This document shows, in pieces, positions 1-8,696 of a stretch of DNA of 14,384 bases. The notes beneath the pieces were generated by a model. The model worked only from the letters and a program-made list of their open reading frames with translations, was not told the origin of the DNA and searched no databases. The position numbers were made by a program, and so were the translations under genes. How positions within the stretch are numbered: the first letter of the stretch is position 1; each line of letters begins with the position of its first letter. The DNA is from an uncultured Kineosporia sp. (lineage in GTDB: Bacteria > Actinomycetota > Actinomycetes > Actinomycetales > Kineosporiaceae): the NCBI GenBank assembly GCA_937859855.1, contig CALMAR010000028.1, forward strand, positions 1 to 14,384, read 5' to 3'.

Positions 1-162
1 ATCCACGAGCTGCGGCCCCCGGCCTCCGCCCGGCTCGGAGCCTTGCACGCCAGCCCGGCCTGACCGGCGCCCAGGCACTGCTCCGGCATTCGCGCGCATT
101 CCGTTCTGGGCGGTTGCTCACCTCTGATCCGCTCTGCGGCCGATTCGGGTTAGCCTCAGCCG
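1..162. other. Upstream flank; possible tail of a preceding gene
   Basis: Frame +1 is open from the window edge to a TGA at 61-63 and would encode about 20 residues ending in LGALHASPA. This could be the C-terminus of a preceding gene, but it is too short to recognise, and other frames are also open in this GC-rich stretch. The rest, up to 162, is non-coding apart from the TAGCCT box at 151-156, which is annotated separately. Confidence 0.25.
151..156 (+). promoter_or_regulatory. Predicted -10 box (TAGCCT) for a leaderless PAS-GGDEF-EAL transcript
   Basis: TAGCCT fits the actinobacterial TANNNT -10 pattern and ends 6 nt before the GTG at 163. That spacing would place the transcription start on the start codon itself. 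No Shine-Dalgarno sequence is visible upstream of this GTG and no convincing -35 hexamer is seen, both of which fit a leaderless transcript. This is a prediction from spacing only. Confidence 0.45.
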
Positions 163-2832
163 GTGGTGCTGGACCTAGCCATGGTCGCAGCGGCCGCCCT
201 GGCCGGGTGGTCGTGGCTGACCGCTGCTCGGCTGGGCGTTCCCTTCGATCGCCGTGATGCGGTCGCGCTGGCTGTCTGGGCGACGCTGTCGGCCCTGGGC
301 CGGCTGCTGGCCAGTGTTCCCGACGCGGTGCCCCGCGGATCCTCCGGCGCCAGCGCCATGGGTCTGATCGCCGATCTGCTGCTGCTGATCGCGGGTGGAT
401 TCGCTCTGGCCGGGGCCGCCGGGATCGTGCTCCGGCTGACCCCCCCGCTGGGCGGCCTGGCCGCGATGCTGAGCGAATCCGCGCTGGTCGCCACCGCTTT
501 GGTGACCCTGGCCTGGGTCTTCACCGGAGCCAGCATGTCGCCGCCGGCGGCGGTGCTGCTCCGGGTGGCTCCCTCGGTCCTGGATCTGGCTGTGGCCGCA
601 CTGGTCCTGCAGATTCCGCTGCTGGTGCGCCTGCTGATCCGCCGGGCACCGGTGGGACAGTACCGCCGCCCGCTGCTGATCTGCGCGGCCGCGGTGTTGC
701 TGATCACGGCTGGCGACTCGGCCCTGGCCCGGCGGGCGGGGGGCGTGACCCGCCCGGGCTGGCTGAGCGGGGTACTGCTGAGCCTGGGCTACCTGGGCGC
801 CGCCGCGGTGCCGAGGATCGGCGAACTGCCAGCGGCGCCGCCGAGCCCGCGGCACGGCCTGCGGATGCTGCCGTATGTGCTGGTCGGCTCCGCGGTCGGC
901 GCCGTCTGCGTACAAGCCCTGCTGGGCCAGACCGGCACCATGGCCGTGCTGCTGGTGACCTCGGTGGTCCTGAGCCTGAGCGCGTTGCAGGCCTTCGCGC
1001 TGCGGCAGAATGACCAGCTGCTGATCGGGCTGCGCTCGTCCCGGCAGCGGCTGGACGCGCTGGTCGAGAACACCAGTGACCTGATCGTCCGGCTGGACAC
1101 CAATGGCCGGATCCTGGCCGCGAATGCCGCCGCCGTCCGGCTGCTGCACCGCACTCCCGCCTCGCTGCTCGGCCGGTCCTTCGACGACCTGGCGCGGGCC
1201 GAGGACCGGCGCCAGGTCCGGGAGGCAGTGCTGGACGTCGCCCGGGGCAAGGTGGAGGCCGCGCAGGTGGAGCTGCGGCTGAATGCGCCCGCTACCGGGA
1301 CCGCCCAGTTGCGGCTGCGCCAGCTGGACGGCGGTGCGGTGGCCAACCTGAACGACGTCACCGAATCGGTGGAACTGCGCCAGCGACTGGAGCGGCTGGC
1401 TCGCTACGACCAGATGACCGGGCTGGTCAACCGCGCTCACCTGCTGGACGTGGTCGGCTCCTGGCTGACTGAGCCGGAGCCGGACGTGGTGGTGCTCTAT
1501 GCCGACCTGGATGGCTTCAAGGCGGTCAACGACCGGTTCGGGCACGGGGCCGGCGACCGGGTGCTCGGTGAGGTGGCGGGCCGGTTCGAGGCGCTGGCCG
1601 GTGCGCTGGACGCCCGCCGGGTGATCGTCGGGCGGGTCGGCGGGGACGAGTTCGTGGTCGGGCTGGAGGGCATCCAGCCGGATGCGGCCATGCTGGCGGC
1701 CCAGCGGGTGGTGGAGGCGATCTCGCCATCCTTCATGATCAGCGACCGGACCATTCAGCTCGGGGTCAGCATCGGGCTGGCCGGCGTGGGCCGGGCGCAC
1801 GGTTACAGCGCACCCGCTGGCAGCCCGGCATCAGCTGCTGCGGCCGAACTGGTGCACCGCGCCGATCTGGCCATGTACGACGCCAAGATGAGCCGGCAGA
1901 CCCAGATCGGGCGCTGGGACCCGGAGCTGGAGGAGCGGATCCGGCGCCGGGTGGACATCGCGATGGGGTTGCGCGGGGCGCTGGACACCGGCCGGCTGGC
2001 GGTCGCCTATCAACCGGTGGTACGGCTGTCGGACGGCGTCGTGGTCGGCGCCGAGGCGCTGTTGCGGCTGCCTCCCGGCGTCGACCCCGCGCTGCTCGCG
2101 CCGGGCCTGGATGCGCTGGTCAGCCCGGCCGAGCTGGTCGCCGTGGCCGAGGACACCGGCACCATCTCGGAGATGGGGGAGTGGGTGCTCACTCAGGCGG
2201 CCAAGCAGGCTGCGATCTGGCTGGAAGCCGGCCATCAGATGAGCATCAGCGTGAACATGTCGGTGCAGCAGCTCATCCAGCCCAACTTCGTCGACTCGGT
2301 GGCCGCGATTCTGCGCGGCATCGACCTGCCCCCGGCCCGGCTGGTGCTGGAGCTGACCGAATCGCAGCTGGCCGGGCAGGTCGGGCCGTCGATGCAGGCG
2401 CTGGAGCGGCTGCGGGCGGCCGGGGTGCGGCTGGCTATCGACGACTTCGGCACCGGTTACTCGTCGCTGTCCTACCTGCGCCGGATGCCGGTCCAGCTGG
2501 TCAAGATCGACCGAACCCTGCTGGACGACGTGCAGACCGATCCGCGGGCTACCGCCCTGGTCCGCTCGGTGGTCTCGATGGCCCGGGACCTGGGTCTGCT
2601 GGTGGTGGCCGAGGGAATGGAGGACATGGAGTCGGTCCGGCTGCTGCGGGACCTCGGCGCCTACGCCGGGCAGGGATTCGCGTTGTCTCCGGCGCTGCCA
2701 CCCGAGGCGATGACCCAGGTGCTGGCCGGCCCGCGGGTGGAGATCGGGATGACCGAAGCGGGCCTGAATTCCGGCGAGCCGGACAGGGCCGCCGCCGGCG
2801 ATCCGGCTGATCTGGCCGACCGGCCCAGCTGA
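163..2832 (+). CDS. Membrane-bound PAS-GGDEF-EAL cyclic-di-GMP cyclase/phosphodiesterase
   Basis: This 889-residue protein would make and/or break down cyclic di-GMP at the inner face of the membrane. Residues 1-285 are very hydrophobic, with roughly eight membrane segments. A PAS-like sensor follows at about 290-405. The GGDEF domain has an intact GGDEF signature at 493-497, but no RxxD inhibitory site precedes it. The EAL domain has its key motifs intact: YQPVV, EALLR at 631-635, ELTES, DDFGTGYSS from 760, VKIDR and VAEGME. Phosphodiesterase activity is therefore likely, and cyclase activity is possible. The GTG at 163 is preferred because of the TAGCCT box. GTG at 166 and ATG at 181 are alternatives, and none has a clear ribosome site. 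The stop codon TGA at 2830 is the first triplet of the tandem repeat that follows. The gene has no evident functional tie to the ilv genes downstream. Confidence 0.93.
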   Translation: MVLDLAMVAAAALAGWSWLTAARLGVPFDRRDAVALAVWATLSALGRLLASVPDAVPRGSSGASAMGLIADLLLLIAGGFALAGAAGIVLRLTPPLGGLAAMLSESALVATALVTLAWVFTGASMSPPAAVLLRVAPSVLDLAVAALVLQIPLLVRLLIRRAPVGQYRRPLLICAAAVLLITAGDSALARRAGGVTRPGWLSGVLLSLGYLGAAAVPRIGELPAAPPSPRHGLRMLPYVLVGSAVGAVCVQALLGQTGTMAVLLVTSVVLSLSALQAFALRQNDQLLIGLRSSRQRLDALVENTSDLIVRLDTNGRILAANAAAVRLLHRTPASLLGRSFDDLARAEDRRQVREAVLDVARGKVEAAQVELRLNAPATGTAQLRLRQLDGGAVANLNDVTESVELRQRLERLARYDQMTGLVNRAHLLDVVGSWLTEPEPDVVVLYADLDGFKAVNDRFGHGAGDRVLGEVAGRFEALAGALDARRVIVGRVGGDEFVVGLEGIQPDAAMLAAQRVVEAISPSFMISDRTIQLGVSIGLAGVGRAHGYSAPAGSPASAAAAELVHRADLAMYDAKMSRQTQIGRWDPELEERIRRRVDIAMGLRGALDTGRLAVAYQPVVRLSDGVVVGAEALLRLPPGVDPALLAPGLDALVSPAELVAVAEDTGTISEMGEWVLTQAAKQAAIWLEAGHQMSISVNMSVQQLIQPNFVDSVAAILRGIDLPPARLVLELTESQLAGQVGPSMQALERLRAAGVRLAIDDFGTGYSSLSYLRRMPVQLVKIDRTLLDDVQTDPRATALVRSVVSMARDLGLLVVAEGMEDMESVRLLRDLGAYAGQGFALSPALPPEAMTQVLAGPRVEIGMTEAGLNSGEPDRAAAGDPADLADRPS

Positions 2833-2889
2833 CCTGCCCATTGACCTGCCCACTGACGTGCCCACTGACGTGCCCACTGACCTGCCCAG
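2830..2889. repeat. Five tandem 12-bp repeats, TGAC(C/G)TGCCCA(C/T/G)
   Basis: The units start at 2830, 2842, 2854, 2866 and 2878. They read TGACCTGCCCAT, TGACCTGCCCAC, TGACGTGCCCAC twice, and TGACCTGCCCAG. A degenerate sixth copy may precede them at 2817-2828. Because 12 is a multiple of three, every unit begins with a TGA in the frame of the upstream gene, giving five stop codons in series. The array lies 80 bp upstream of the ilvB leader peptide. It could be a protein-binding array or simply an expandable minisatellite; its function is unknown. Confidence 0.9.
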
Positions 2890-2926
2890 CCAGCGGGCTG
2901 CGGTCTCGGATGATGAGATGGCCGGG

Positions 2927-2940
2927 GTGTCGATTGACAC
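2927..2940. promoter_or_regulatory. 14-bp inverted repeat GTGTC-GATT-GACAC upstream of the ilvB leader (operator candidate)
   Basis: GTGTC and GACAC form perfect 5-bp arms around a 4-bp centre. The site ends 29 nt upstream of the leader peptide ATG. An almost identical site (GTGTC-TATA-GACAC) lies at 10880-10893, 28 nt upstream of the HTH/zinc-finger gene. The right arm contains a TTGACA (2934-2939) that looks like a -35 hexamer, but no TANNNT lies at a normal distance downstream. I therefore read the site as an operator candidate; which protein binds it is unknown. Confidence 0.55.
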
Positions 2941-2969
2941 ACGGCGCCGATCGAGGGGAGGGTGGCAGC

Positions 2970-3023
2970 ATGGTTACCCAGCACCGCAGTTCACTCCTCG
3001 TAATCGGACGGCGCGCCCGCTGA
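2970..3023 (+). CDS. ilvB operon leader peptide (MVTQHRSSLLVIGRRAR)
   Basis: This is a 17-residue ORF with a good ribosome site (GGGGAGGG at 2954-2961) before its ATG. It carries consecutive Leu-Leu-Val-Ile codons (CTC CTC GTA ATC, 2994-3005), exactly the amino acids made by the pathway downstream. GTA is a rarely used valine codon in such a GC-rich genome. Leader-peptide attenuation of ilvB operons is established in actinobacteria such as Corynebacterium. A ribosome slowed at these codons would sense scarcity of charged Leu, Val or Ile tRNA and prevent the terminator at 3049-3083 from forming. The same frame is open from 2841, but that longer reading lacks a ribosome site and would run through the 12-bp repeats, so the short form is chosen. 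Confidence 0.82.
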   Translation: MVTQHRSSLLVIGRRAR

Positions 3024-3060
3024 GGTCTTCCGTGACCCGCGAGCGCGCGACCCCTTGAGC
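3011..3060 (+). promoter_or_regulatory. Alternative RNA folds of the ilvB attenuator
   Basis: Bases 3011-3020 (GCGCGCCCGC) can pair with 3039-3048 (GCGAGCGCGC) with one mismatch. This gives a hairpin directly abutting the terminator. Alternatively, 3019-3027 (GCTGAGGTC) can pair imperfectly with 3049-3060 (GACCCCTTGAGC), which would occupy the terminator's 5' arm and act as an antiterminator. A ribosome held at the Leu/Val/Ile codons would leave 3019-3027 free, whereas one at the stop codon (3021-3023) would cover it. These pairings were found by eye and not computed. Confidence 0.45.
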
Positions 3061-3083
3061 CCTCCTGGGCCGAGGGGTCTTTT
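3049..3083 (+). terminator. Intrinsic terminator of the ilvB attenuator
   Basis: GACCCCT (3049-3055) pairs perfectly with AGGGGTC (3073-3079). An inner GCCC/GGGC stem (3059-3062 with 3067-3070) closes a TCCT loop. TTTT follows immediately at 3080-3083. It sits between the leader peptide stop and the ilvB ribosome site, the position expected of an attenuator. Confidence 0.85.
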
Positions 3084-3139
3084 CGTGCCAGCCGCAGCTC
3101 GCCCCGGACGGGCGACCCCAACTGAAGGAAGGCCCGGAA

Positions 3140-4954
3140 ATGTCAGGCCCGCACAGCACCGATCCCGCGACGGCCCCGCCAGCAACGTCGTCCCCGCCGC
3201 CCGCGATCGCGAGCCTGACCGGCGCCGAAAGCCTGGTCCGCTCGCTCGAAACGGCCGGCGTGGACGTGGTCTTCGGCATCCCCGGCGGGGCCATCCTTCC
3301 GCTCTACGACCCGCTGATGGACTCGCCGTCGGTGCGGCACATCCTGGTTCGGCACGAGCAGGGGGCCGGGCACGCCGCCGAGGGCTACGCCCATGCCACT
3401 GGGCGAGTGGGCGTCTGCATGGCCACCTCGGGACCGGGTGCGACCAACCTGGTCACCCCGATCGCCGACGCCTACATGGACTCGGTGCCGATGGTGGCGA
3501 TCACCGGGCAGGTGGCCAGTGCCGCGATCGGCACCGACGCCTTCCAGGAAGCTGACATCTCCGGAATCACCCTGCCGATCACCAAGCACAACTTCCTGGT
3601 CACTGACCCGGCCGACATTCCCAGGACGATCGCCGAGGCGTTCCACATCGCCAGCACCGGGCGTCCGGGGCCGGTGCTGGTCGACGTCTCCAAGGACGCC
3701 ATGCAGGCGGTCACTTCGTTCGCCTGGCCAGACCGGCTCGACCTGCCCGGATACCGGCCGGTCGCCCGGCCACACAGCAAGCAGGTCCGGGAGGCGGCCC
3801 GGTTGCTGATCGACTCTTCGCGGCCGGTGCTCTACGTCGGCGGCGGTGTGATCCGGGCCGGGGCCAGCGAGCAGCTGCGGGTGCTGGCTGAACTGACCGG
3901 GGCGCCGGTGGTGACCACGCTGATGGCCCGGGGCGCGTTCCCGGACTCGCACCGGCAGAACCTGGGCATGCCCGGCATGCATGGCACGGTGGCCGCCGTC
4001 GCCGCCCTGCAGCAGGCCGACCTGATCGTGAGCCTGGGCGCCCGGTTCGACGACCGGGTCACCGGCAAGCTGGCATCGTTCGCCCCGAAGGCCACCATCG
4101 TGCATGCCGACATCGACCCGGCCGAGATCTCCAAGAACCGGGTCGCCGACGTCCCGATCGTCGGTGACGCCCGGGACGTGATCGAGGAACTGACCGCCGC
4201 GATCCGGGCCGAGCACACCGCCGGGCGCCAGGGCGACCTGCAGGCGTGGTGGCGCCAACTGGACGACTGGCGCACCCAGTTCCCGCTCGGGCATGCCGCA
4301 CCGCCGGACGGCGAGGTCTCCCCGCAGGAGGTGATCGCGCGGATCGGGCAGATCTCCGGGCCGGAGTCGATCTATGTGGCCGGGGTGGGCCAGCATCAGA
4401 TGTGGGCGTCCCAGTTCATCCGGTACGAGCACCCCAACACCTGGATCAATTCCGGTGGCCTGGGCACCATGGGTTTTTCGGTGCCAGCCGCGATGGGAGC
4501 CAAGGTGGGCCGGCCAGACGTTCCGGTGTGGGCGATCGACGGCGACGGCTGCTTCCAGATGACCAACCAGGAGCTGGCCACCTGCGTGATCAACGACATC
4601 CCGATCAAGGTGGCGGTGATCAACAACTCCAGCCTGGGCATGGTCCGGCAGTGGCAGACCCTGTTCTACAACGAGCGCTACTCCAACACCGACCTGCACA
4701 CCTCAGTGGGCCGCCGGGTGCCCGACTTCGTCAAGCTGGCCGATGCCTACGGTTGTGTGGGCCTGCGCTGCGAGCATCCCAGCGACGTCGACGCCACGAT
4801 CAAGAAGGCGATGTCGATCAACGACGTCCCAGTGGTGATCGACTTTGTGGTGTTCCGGGACGCCATGGTCTGGCCGATGGTGCCCGCTGGGGTCAGCAAC
4901 GACCAGATCCAGGTCGCCAGGGACGTGTCCCCGATGTGGGACCGGGAGGACTGA
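3140..4954 (+). CDS. ilvB: Acetolactate synthase, large catalytic subunit
   Basis: This 604-residue enzyme condenses two pyruvates to acetolactate, or pyruvate and 2-oxobutyrate to acetohydroxybutyrate. That is the first common step of valine, leucine and isoleucine synthesis. Three thiamine-diphosphate enzyme regions are seen. The N-terminal pyrimidine-binding domain carries the catalytic glutamate, E73 in [15 protein letters not shown] central domain is of the FAD-associated type. The C-terminal domain has the diphosphate/Mg motif GDG (468-470) running to NN (495-496). The first 25 or so residues are a Pro/Ala/Ser/Thr-rich extension. The ATG at 3140 follows GAAGGAAGG, a good ribosome site. 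The gene starts 56 nt after the attenuator terminator, and ilvN follows 4 nt after its stop. Identity is secure. Confidence 0.98.
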   Translation: MSGPHSTDPATAPPATSSPPPAIASLTGAESLVRSLETAGVDVVFGIPGGAILPLYDPLMDSPSVRHILVRHEQGAGHAAEGYAHATGRVGVCMATSGPGATNLVTPIADAYMDSVPMVAITGQVASAAIGTDAFQEADISGITLPITKHNFLVTDPADIPRTIAEAFHIASTGRPGPVLVDVSKDAMQAVTSFAWPDRLDLPGYRPVARPHSKQVREAARLLIDSSRPVLYVGGGVIRAGASEQLRVLAELTGAPVVTTLMARGAFPDSHRQNLGMPGMHGTVAAVAALQQADLIVSLGARFDDRVTGKLASFAPKATIVHADIDPAEISKNRVADVPIVGDARDVIEELTAAIRAEHTAGRQGDLQAWWRQLDDWRTQFPLGHAAPPDGEVSPQEVIARIGQISGPESIYVAGVGQHQMWASQFIRYEHPNTWINSGGLGTMGFSVPAAMGAKVGRPDVPVWAIDGDGCFQMTNQELATCVINDIPIKVAVINNSSLGMVRQWQTLFYNERYSNTDLHTSVGRRVPDFVKLADAYGCVGLRCEHPSDVDATIKKAMSINDVPVVIDFVVFRDAMVWPMVPAGVSNDQIQVARDVSPMWDRED

Positions 4955-4958
4955 TCAA

Positions 4959-5471
4959 ATGAGTAAGCACACGCTGTCGGTGCTGGTGGAGAACCGTCCG
5001 GGGGTCCTGACCCGGGTGGCCGGACTGTTCGCCCGGCGCGGCTTCAACATCCACTCCCTCGCCGTTGGCCCGACCGAGCACGCGGGCATCTCCCGGATGA
5101 CGGTGGTGGTGGACGTCGAGGAGTTGCCGCTCGAGCAGGTCACCAAGCAGCTGAACAAGCTGATCAATGTGATCAAGATCGTGGAATTGGAGCCGTCCCT
5201 GTCTGTGCAGCGGGAGATGCTGCTGGTCAAGGTCCGGGCCGATGTCCAGACCCGGACGCACGTGCTGGAGACCTCGGAATTGTTCCGGGCCAAGGTGATC
5301 GACGTCGCCCCGGATGCGGTCACCATCGAGGCCACCGGCAGTCCGGAGAAGCTGGACGCCTTCCTCAAGGTGCTGGAACCGTTCGGGATCCGGGAGCTGG
5401 TGCAGTCCGGCATGGTCGCGATCGGCCGGGGCAGCCGCTCGATCACCGACCGGGCCCTGCGCAGTGCCTGA
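4959..5471 (+). CDS. ilvN: Acetolactate synthase, small regulatory subunit
   Basis: This 170-residue partner of IlvB stimulates catalysis and gives feedback inhibition by valine. An N-terminal ACT domain spans about residues 4-77, with the ligand-site motif ENRPGVL (G15) and FNIHSL (N30), equivalent to the valine-binding G14 and N29 of E. coli IlvH. A C-terminal regulatory domain follows at about 85-160, ending FGIRELVQSGMVAIGRG, and the length is normal for the family. The ATG at 4959 is chosen because GGGAGGA at 4944-4950 lies 8 nt before it and the gap to ilvB is only 4 nt. The same frame is open further upstream but would overlap ilvB. Translational coupling with ilvB is likely. Confidence 0.97.
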   Translation: MSKHTLSVLVENRPGVLTRVAGLFARRGFNIHSLAVGPTEHAGISRMTVVVDVEELPLEQVTKQLNKLINVIKIVELEPSLSVQREMLLVKVRADVQTRTHVLETSELFRAKVIDVAPDAVTIEATGSPEKLDAFLKVLEPFGIRELVQSGMVAIGRGSRSITDRALRSA

Positions 5472-5485
5472 CAATCGTTGACTGA

Positions 5486-6553
<1,068 letters not shown>

Positions 6554-6564
6554 CCCGCGCCCAG

Positions 6565-6593
6565 GGTCAGCCCGGTCAGCCCAGGTTCAGCCC
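6565..6593. repeat. Three short direct repeats GGTCAGCCC between convergent genes
   Basis: GGTCAGCCC occurs at 6565-6573 and 6574-6582, and GGTTCAGCCC at 6584-6593. They fill the gap between ilvC and the convergent VOC gene and run over the VOC stop codon (6587-6589). No U-tract or strong hairpin is seen, so there is no recognisable terminator here. Confidence 0.45.
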
Positions 6594-6979
6594 GTTGCCT
6601 GGTCCGATAGCCAGGCGTACAGGTCGACGTGTGTGCCGTCCGGATCGAGGACGGTCGCGTACCGCTGACCCCAGGGGGCGTCAAAGGGCTCGGTGAAGCC
6701 GTGACCGGCCTCGGCCAGGCCGGCGTACAGCTGATCGACCGAGACCGGGCTGTCCAGCTGGACGGCCAGCGCGAACATGTTGCGCTGACCGAGAGGCTCG
6801 GTGAGAAAACCGTTTTGGCGCATGAACTCCTCACTGTCGAGCATCAGCCGGAAGGTGCCCAGCGACGCTTCGAAGTGCACGGGGCCATGATCGAACTCAC
6901 ATCCGAGCCGCTGATAGAACGCCTTGGTCGCCGCGATGTCGGCCGCAATCAGGCCGATCGCATCCAGTTTCATCTCCAT
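6587..6979 (-). CDS. VOC/glyoxalase-fold protein, function unknown
   Basis: This 130-residue protein has the vicinal oxygen chelate fold pattern. The first module starts LDAIGLIAADIAATKAFYQRLG, and the second ends ATVLDPDGTHVDLYAWLSD, typical of the glyoxalase/bleomycin-resistance/dioxygenase superfamily. The usual N-terminal metal histidine position holds no His, and the usual C-terminal Glu is an Asp (HVDLY). Canonical glyoxalase I chemistry is therefore doubtful. The start ATG at 6979 is preferred over the in-frame ATG two codons later, because TAGCGT ends 6 nt before it, as in a leaderless transcript. The gene is convergent with ilvC and divergent from serA, and nothing ties it to amino acid synthesis. 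Confidence 0.85.
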   Translation of the reverse strand: MEMKLDAIGLIAADIAATKAFYQRLGCEFDHGPVHFEASLGTFRLMLDSEEFMRQNGFLTEPLGQRNMFALAVQLDSPVSVDQLYAGLAEAGHGFTEPFDAPWGQRYATVLDPDGTHVDLYAWLSDQATG

Positions 6980-6985
6980 GCCCGA

Positions 6986-6991
6986 ACGCTA
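6986..6991 (-). promoter_or_regulatory. Predicted -10 box (TAGCGT) for a leaderless VOC gene
   Basis: On the minus strand TAGCGT is followed by six bases (TCGGGC) and then the ATG at 6979. This spacing places transcription start at the start codon. No Shine-Dalgarno sequence lies at the right distance. Confidence 0.5.
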
Positions 6992-7047
6992 TCGATGGGT
7001 CCTCCCGGCGCCGAAACGGACCGGCGGCCGGTCCCGGGATGGCGCCT

Positions 7048-7053
7048 TAGACT
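7048..7053 (+). promoter_or_regulatory. Candidate -10 box (TAGACT) for serA
   Basis: TAGACT fits TANNNT and would start transcription near 7060. That leaves a leader of about 30 nt carrying the GAGGAA ribosome site of serA. No good -35 is visible, so the call rests on the hexamer and its position in the VOC-serA divergent region. Confidence 0.35.
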
Positions 7054-7089
7054 GCAGTCCGACTTCGAATCCGTCCCCGAGGAACTCCC

Positions 7090-8679
7090 GTGCCCAAGCC
7101 TGTTGTGCTCATCGCCGAGGAACTGTCCCCCGCCACCATCGACGCTCTGGGCCCCGGCTTCGAGGTGCGGCACTGCAACGGTGCCGATCGGGCCGAACTG
7201 TTGCCAGCTCTGAACGAGGCGGACGCTGTGCTGATCCGCTCGGCCACCCGGATCGACGCCGAGGCACTGGCCGCCGCGCCCCGGCTGCACGTGGTCGCCC
7301 GGGCCGGGGTCGGACTGGACAACGTGGACGTCGCCGCCGCCACCCAGGCCGGGGTGATGGTGGTGAACGCGCCGACGTCCAACATCGTCTCGGCCGCCGA
7401 GCTGGCGATCGGGCTCATCCTGGCCACCGCCCGGCACATCCCTCAGGCCACCGCCAGCCTGAGGGCCGGGCAGTGGAAGCGCTCCTTGTTCACCGGCGCC
7501 GAACTGTTCGAGAAGACGCTCGGTGTCGCTGGTCTGGGCCGGATCGGCGTCCTGGTGGTACAGCGGCTGCAGGCGTTCGGAATGAACGTGATCGCCTACG
7601 ACCCCTATGTGCCTCCGGCCCGGGCCGGTCAGCTCGGCGTCCGGCTGGTCGGCCTGGACGAGCTGATGGCCCAGAGCGACGTCATCACCGTGCACCTGCC
7701 CAAGACCGCGGAGACCGCTGGCCTGATCGGTGCCGAGCAGTTCGCGATGGCCAAGCCGGGGCTGCGGATCGTGAACGCGGCCCGGGGCGGGATCGTGGAC
7801 GAGGCCGCGCTCTACGCCGCGCTCAAGGAGGGCCGGGTGGCTGGGGCCGGGCTGGACGTCTACGCCTCTGAGCCCTGCACCGACTCTCCGCTGTTCGAGC
7901 TGGACAGCGTGGTCGTCACCCCGCACCTGGGCGCTTCCACCGACGAGGCCCAGGAGCGGGCCGGGATCGCGGTGGCTCGATCGGTCCGGCTGGCGCTGGC
8001 CGGAGAACTGGTGCCCGACGCCGTCAACGTCTCCGGCGGCTTGATCGCGCAGGAGGTGCGGCCAGGTATCCCGCTGGCCGAGACGCTGGGCCGGATCTTC
8101 ACTGCGGTGGCCGGTGGGCTGCCCACCCACCTCGACGTCGAGGTTCGCGGCGAGATCACCAGCCAGGATGTCGGTGTGCTCCGGCTGGCCGCGGTCAAGG
8201 GGCTCTTCAGCGGCGTGGTCGAGGGCCAGGTGTCGTATGTGAACGCGCCGGTGCTGGCCAGTGAGCGGGGCATCGAGATCCGGCTGGTGACCGAGCCGGA
8301 GAGCGAGGAGTACCGCAATGTGGTCACCGTACGCGGCACGCTGGCTGACGGCACGCCGCTGGCCATCTCCGGGACCCTGACCGGCCCCAAGCAGGTGGAG
8401 AAGCTGGTCGGTATCGACGGCCACGACCTGGAGGTGGCGCTGGCCGCGTACATGCTGGTGCTGCGCTACACCGACCGGCCCGGCGTGATCGGATCGCTCG
8501 GCCGGCTGCTCGGCGACGCCGGGGTGAACATCGCCAGCATGCAGGTCGGGCGCACCGACGCGGGCGGCGAGGCGGTCAGCGTCCTGACGCTGGATGCTCG
8601 GGCCGGGCAACAGGTGATCGACGAGATCGCCGCTGAAGTGGGAGCACGCTCGGTCCGGCTGGTCACCCTGATCGACTGA
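7090..8679 (+). CDS. serA: D-3-phosphoglycerate dehydrogenase
   Basis: This 529-residue enzyme oxidises 3-phosphoglycerate to phosphohydroxypyruvate with NAD+, the first step of serine synthesis. The substrate domain is split around a Rossmann domain with GLGRIG at 148-153. The catalytic residues are R232 (NAARGGIVDE), E261 (ASEP) and H279 (TPHLGAST). After about residue 315 comes the intervening (ASB) domain found in the long actinobacterial form. A C-terminal ACT domain (about 455-529, LRYTDRPGVIGSLGRLLG) normally confers serine control. The length is very close to that of mycobacterial SerA1. The GTG at 7090 follows GAGGAA at 7079-7084. The neighbouring GGT-like gene begins 17 nt after the stop and is probably co-transcribed. 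Confidence 0.97.
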   Translation: MPKPVVLIAEELSPATIDALGPGFEVRHCNGADRAELLPALNEADAVLIRSATRIDAEALAAAPRLHVVARAGVGLDNVDVAAATQAGVMVVNAPTSNIVSAAELAIGLILATARHIPQATASLRAGQWKRSLFTGAELFEKTLGVAGLGRIGVLVVQRLQAFGMNVIAYDPYVPPARAGQLGVRLVGLDELMAQSDVITVHLPKTAETAGLIGAEQFAMAKPGLRIVNAARGGIVDEAALYAALKEGRVAGAGLDVYASEPCTDSPLFELDSVVVTPHLGASTDEAQERAGIAVARSVRLALAGELVPDAVNVSGGLIAQEVRPGIPLAETLGRIFTAVAGGLPTHLDVEVRGEITSQDVGVLRLAAVKGLFSGVVEGQVSYVNAPVLASERGIEIRLVTEPESEEYRNVVTVRGTLADGTPLAISGTLTGPKQVEKLVGIDGHDLEVALAAYMLVLRYTDRPGVIGSLGRLLGDAGVNIASMQVGRTDAGGEAVSVLTLDARAGQQVIDEIAAEVGARSVRLVTLID

Positions 8680-8696
8680 GCGAAGTGAGGCGCGCA

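Noticed and set aside
175..1800. A 541-residue minus-strand ORF opposite the PAS-GGDEF-EAL gene
   Set aside because: Its composition is Gln/His/Arg/Pro-rich with no recognisable domain. It mirrors the codon bias of the real gene on the other strand, as expected in GC-rich DNA.
2830..2889. CRISPR-like array
   Set aside because: The units are contiguous 12-bp repeats without spacers and there are no cas genes.
2934..2939. TTGACA as the -35 hexamer of the ilvB leader promoter
   Set aside because: No TANNNT lies 16-19 bp downstream; that position is the GGAGGG ribosome site. The hexamer is better explained as part of the GTGTC-N4-GACAC arm, and the true promoter was not located.
2841..3023. A 60-residue ORF covering the tandem repeats and the leader peptide
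   Set aside because: It has no ribosome site, and its N-terminal part is just translated 12-bp repeat. The well-placed GGGGAGGG supports only the short 17-residue leader.
3143..4699. A 518-residue minus-strand ORF opposite ilvB
   Set aside because: It is the antisense shadow of a clear acetolactate synthase gene and has no domain signature of its own.
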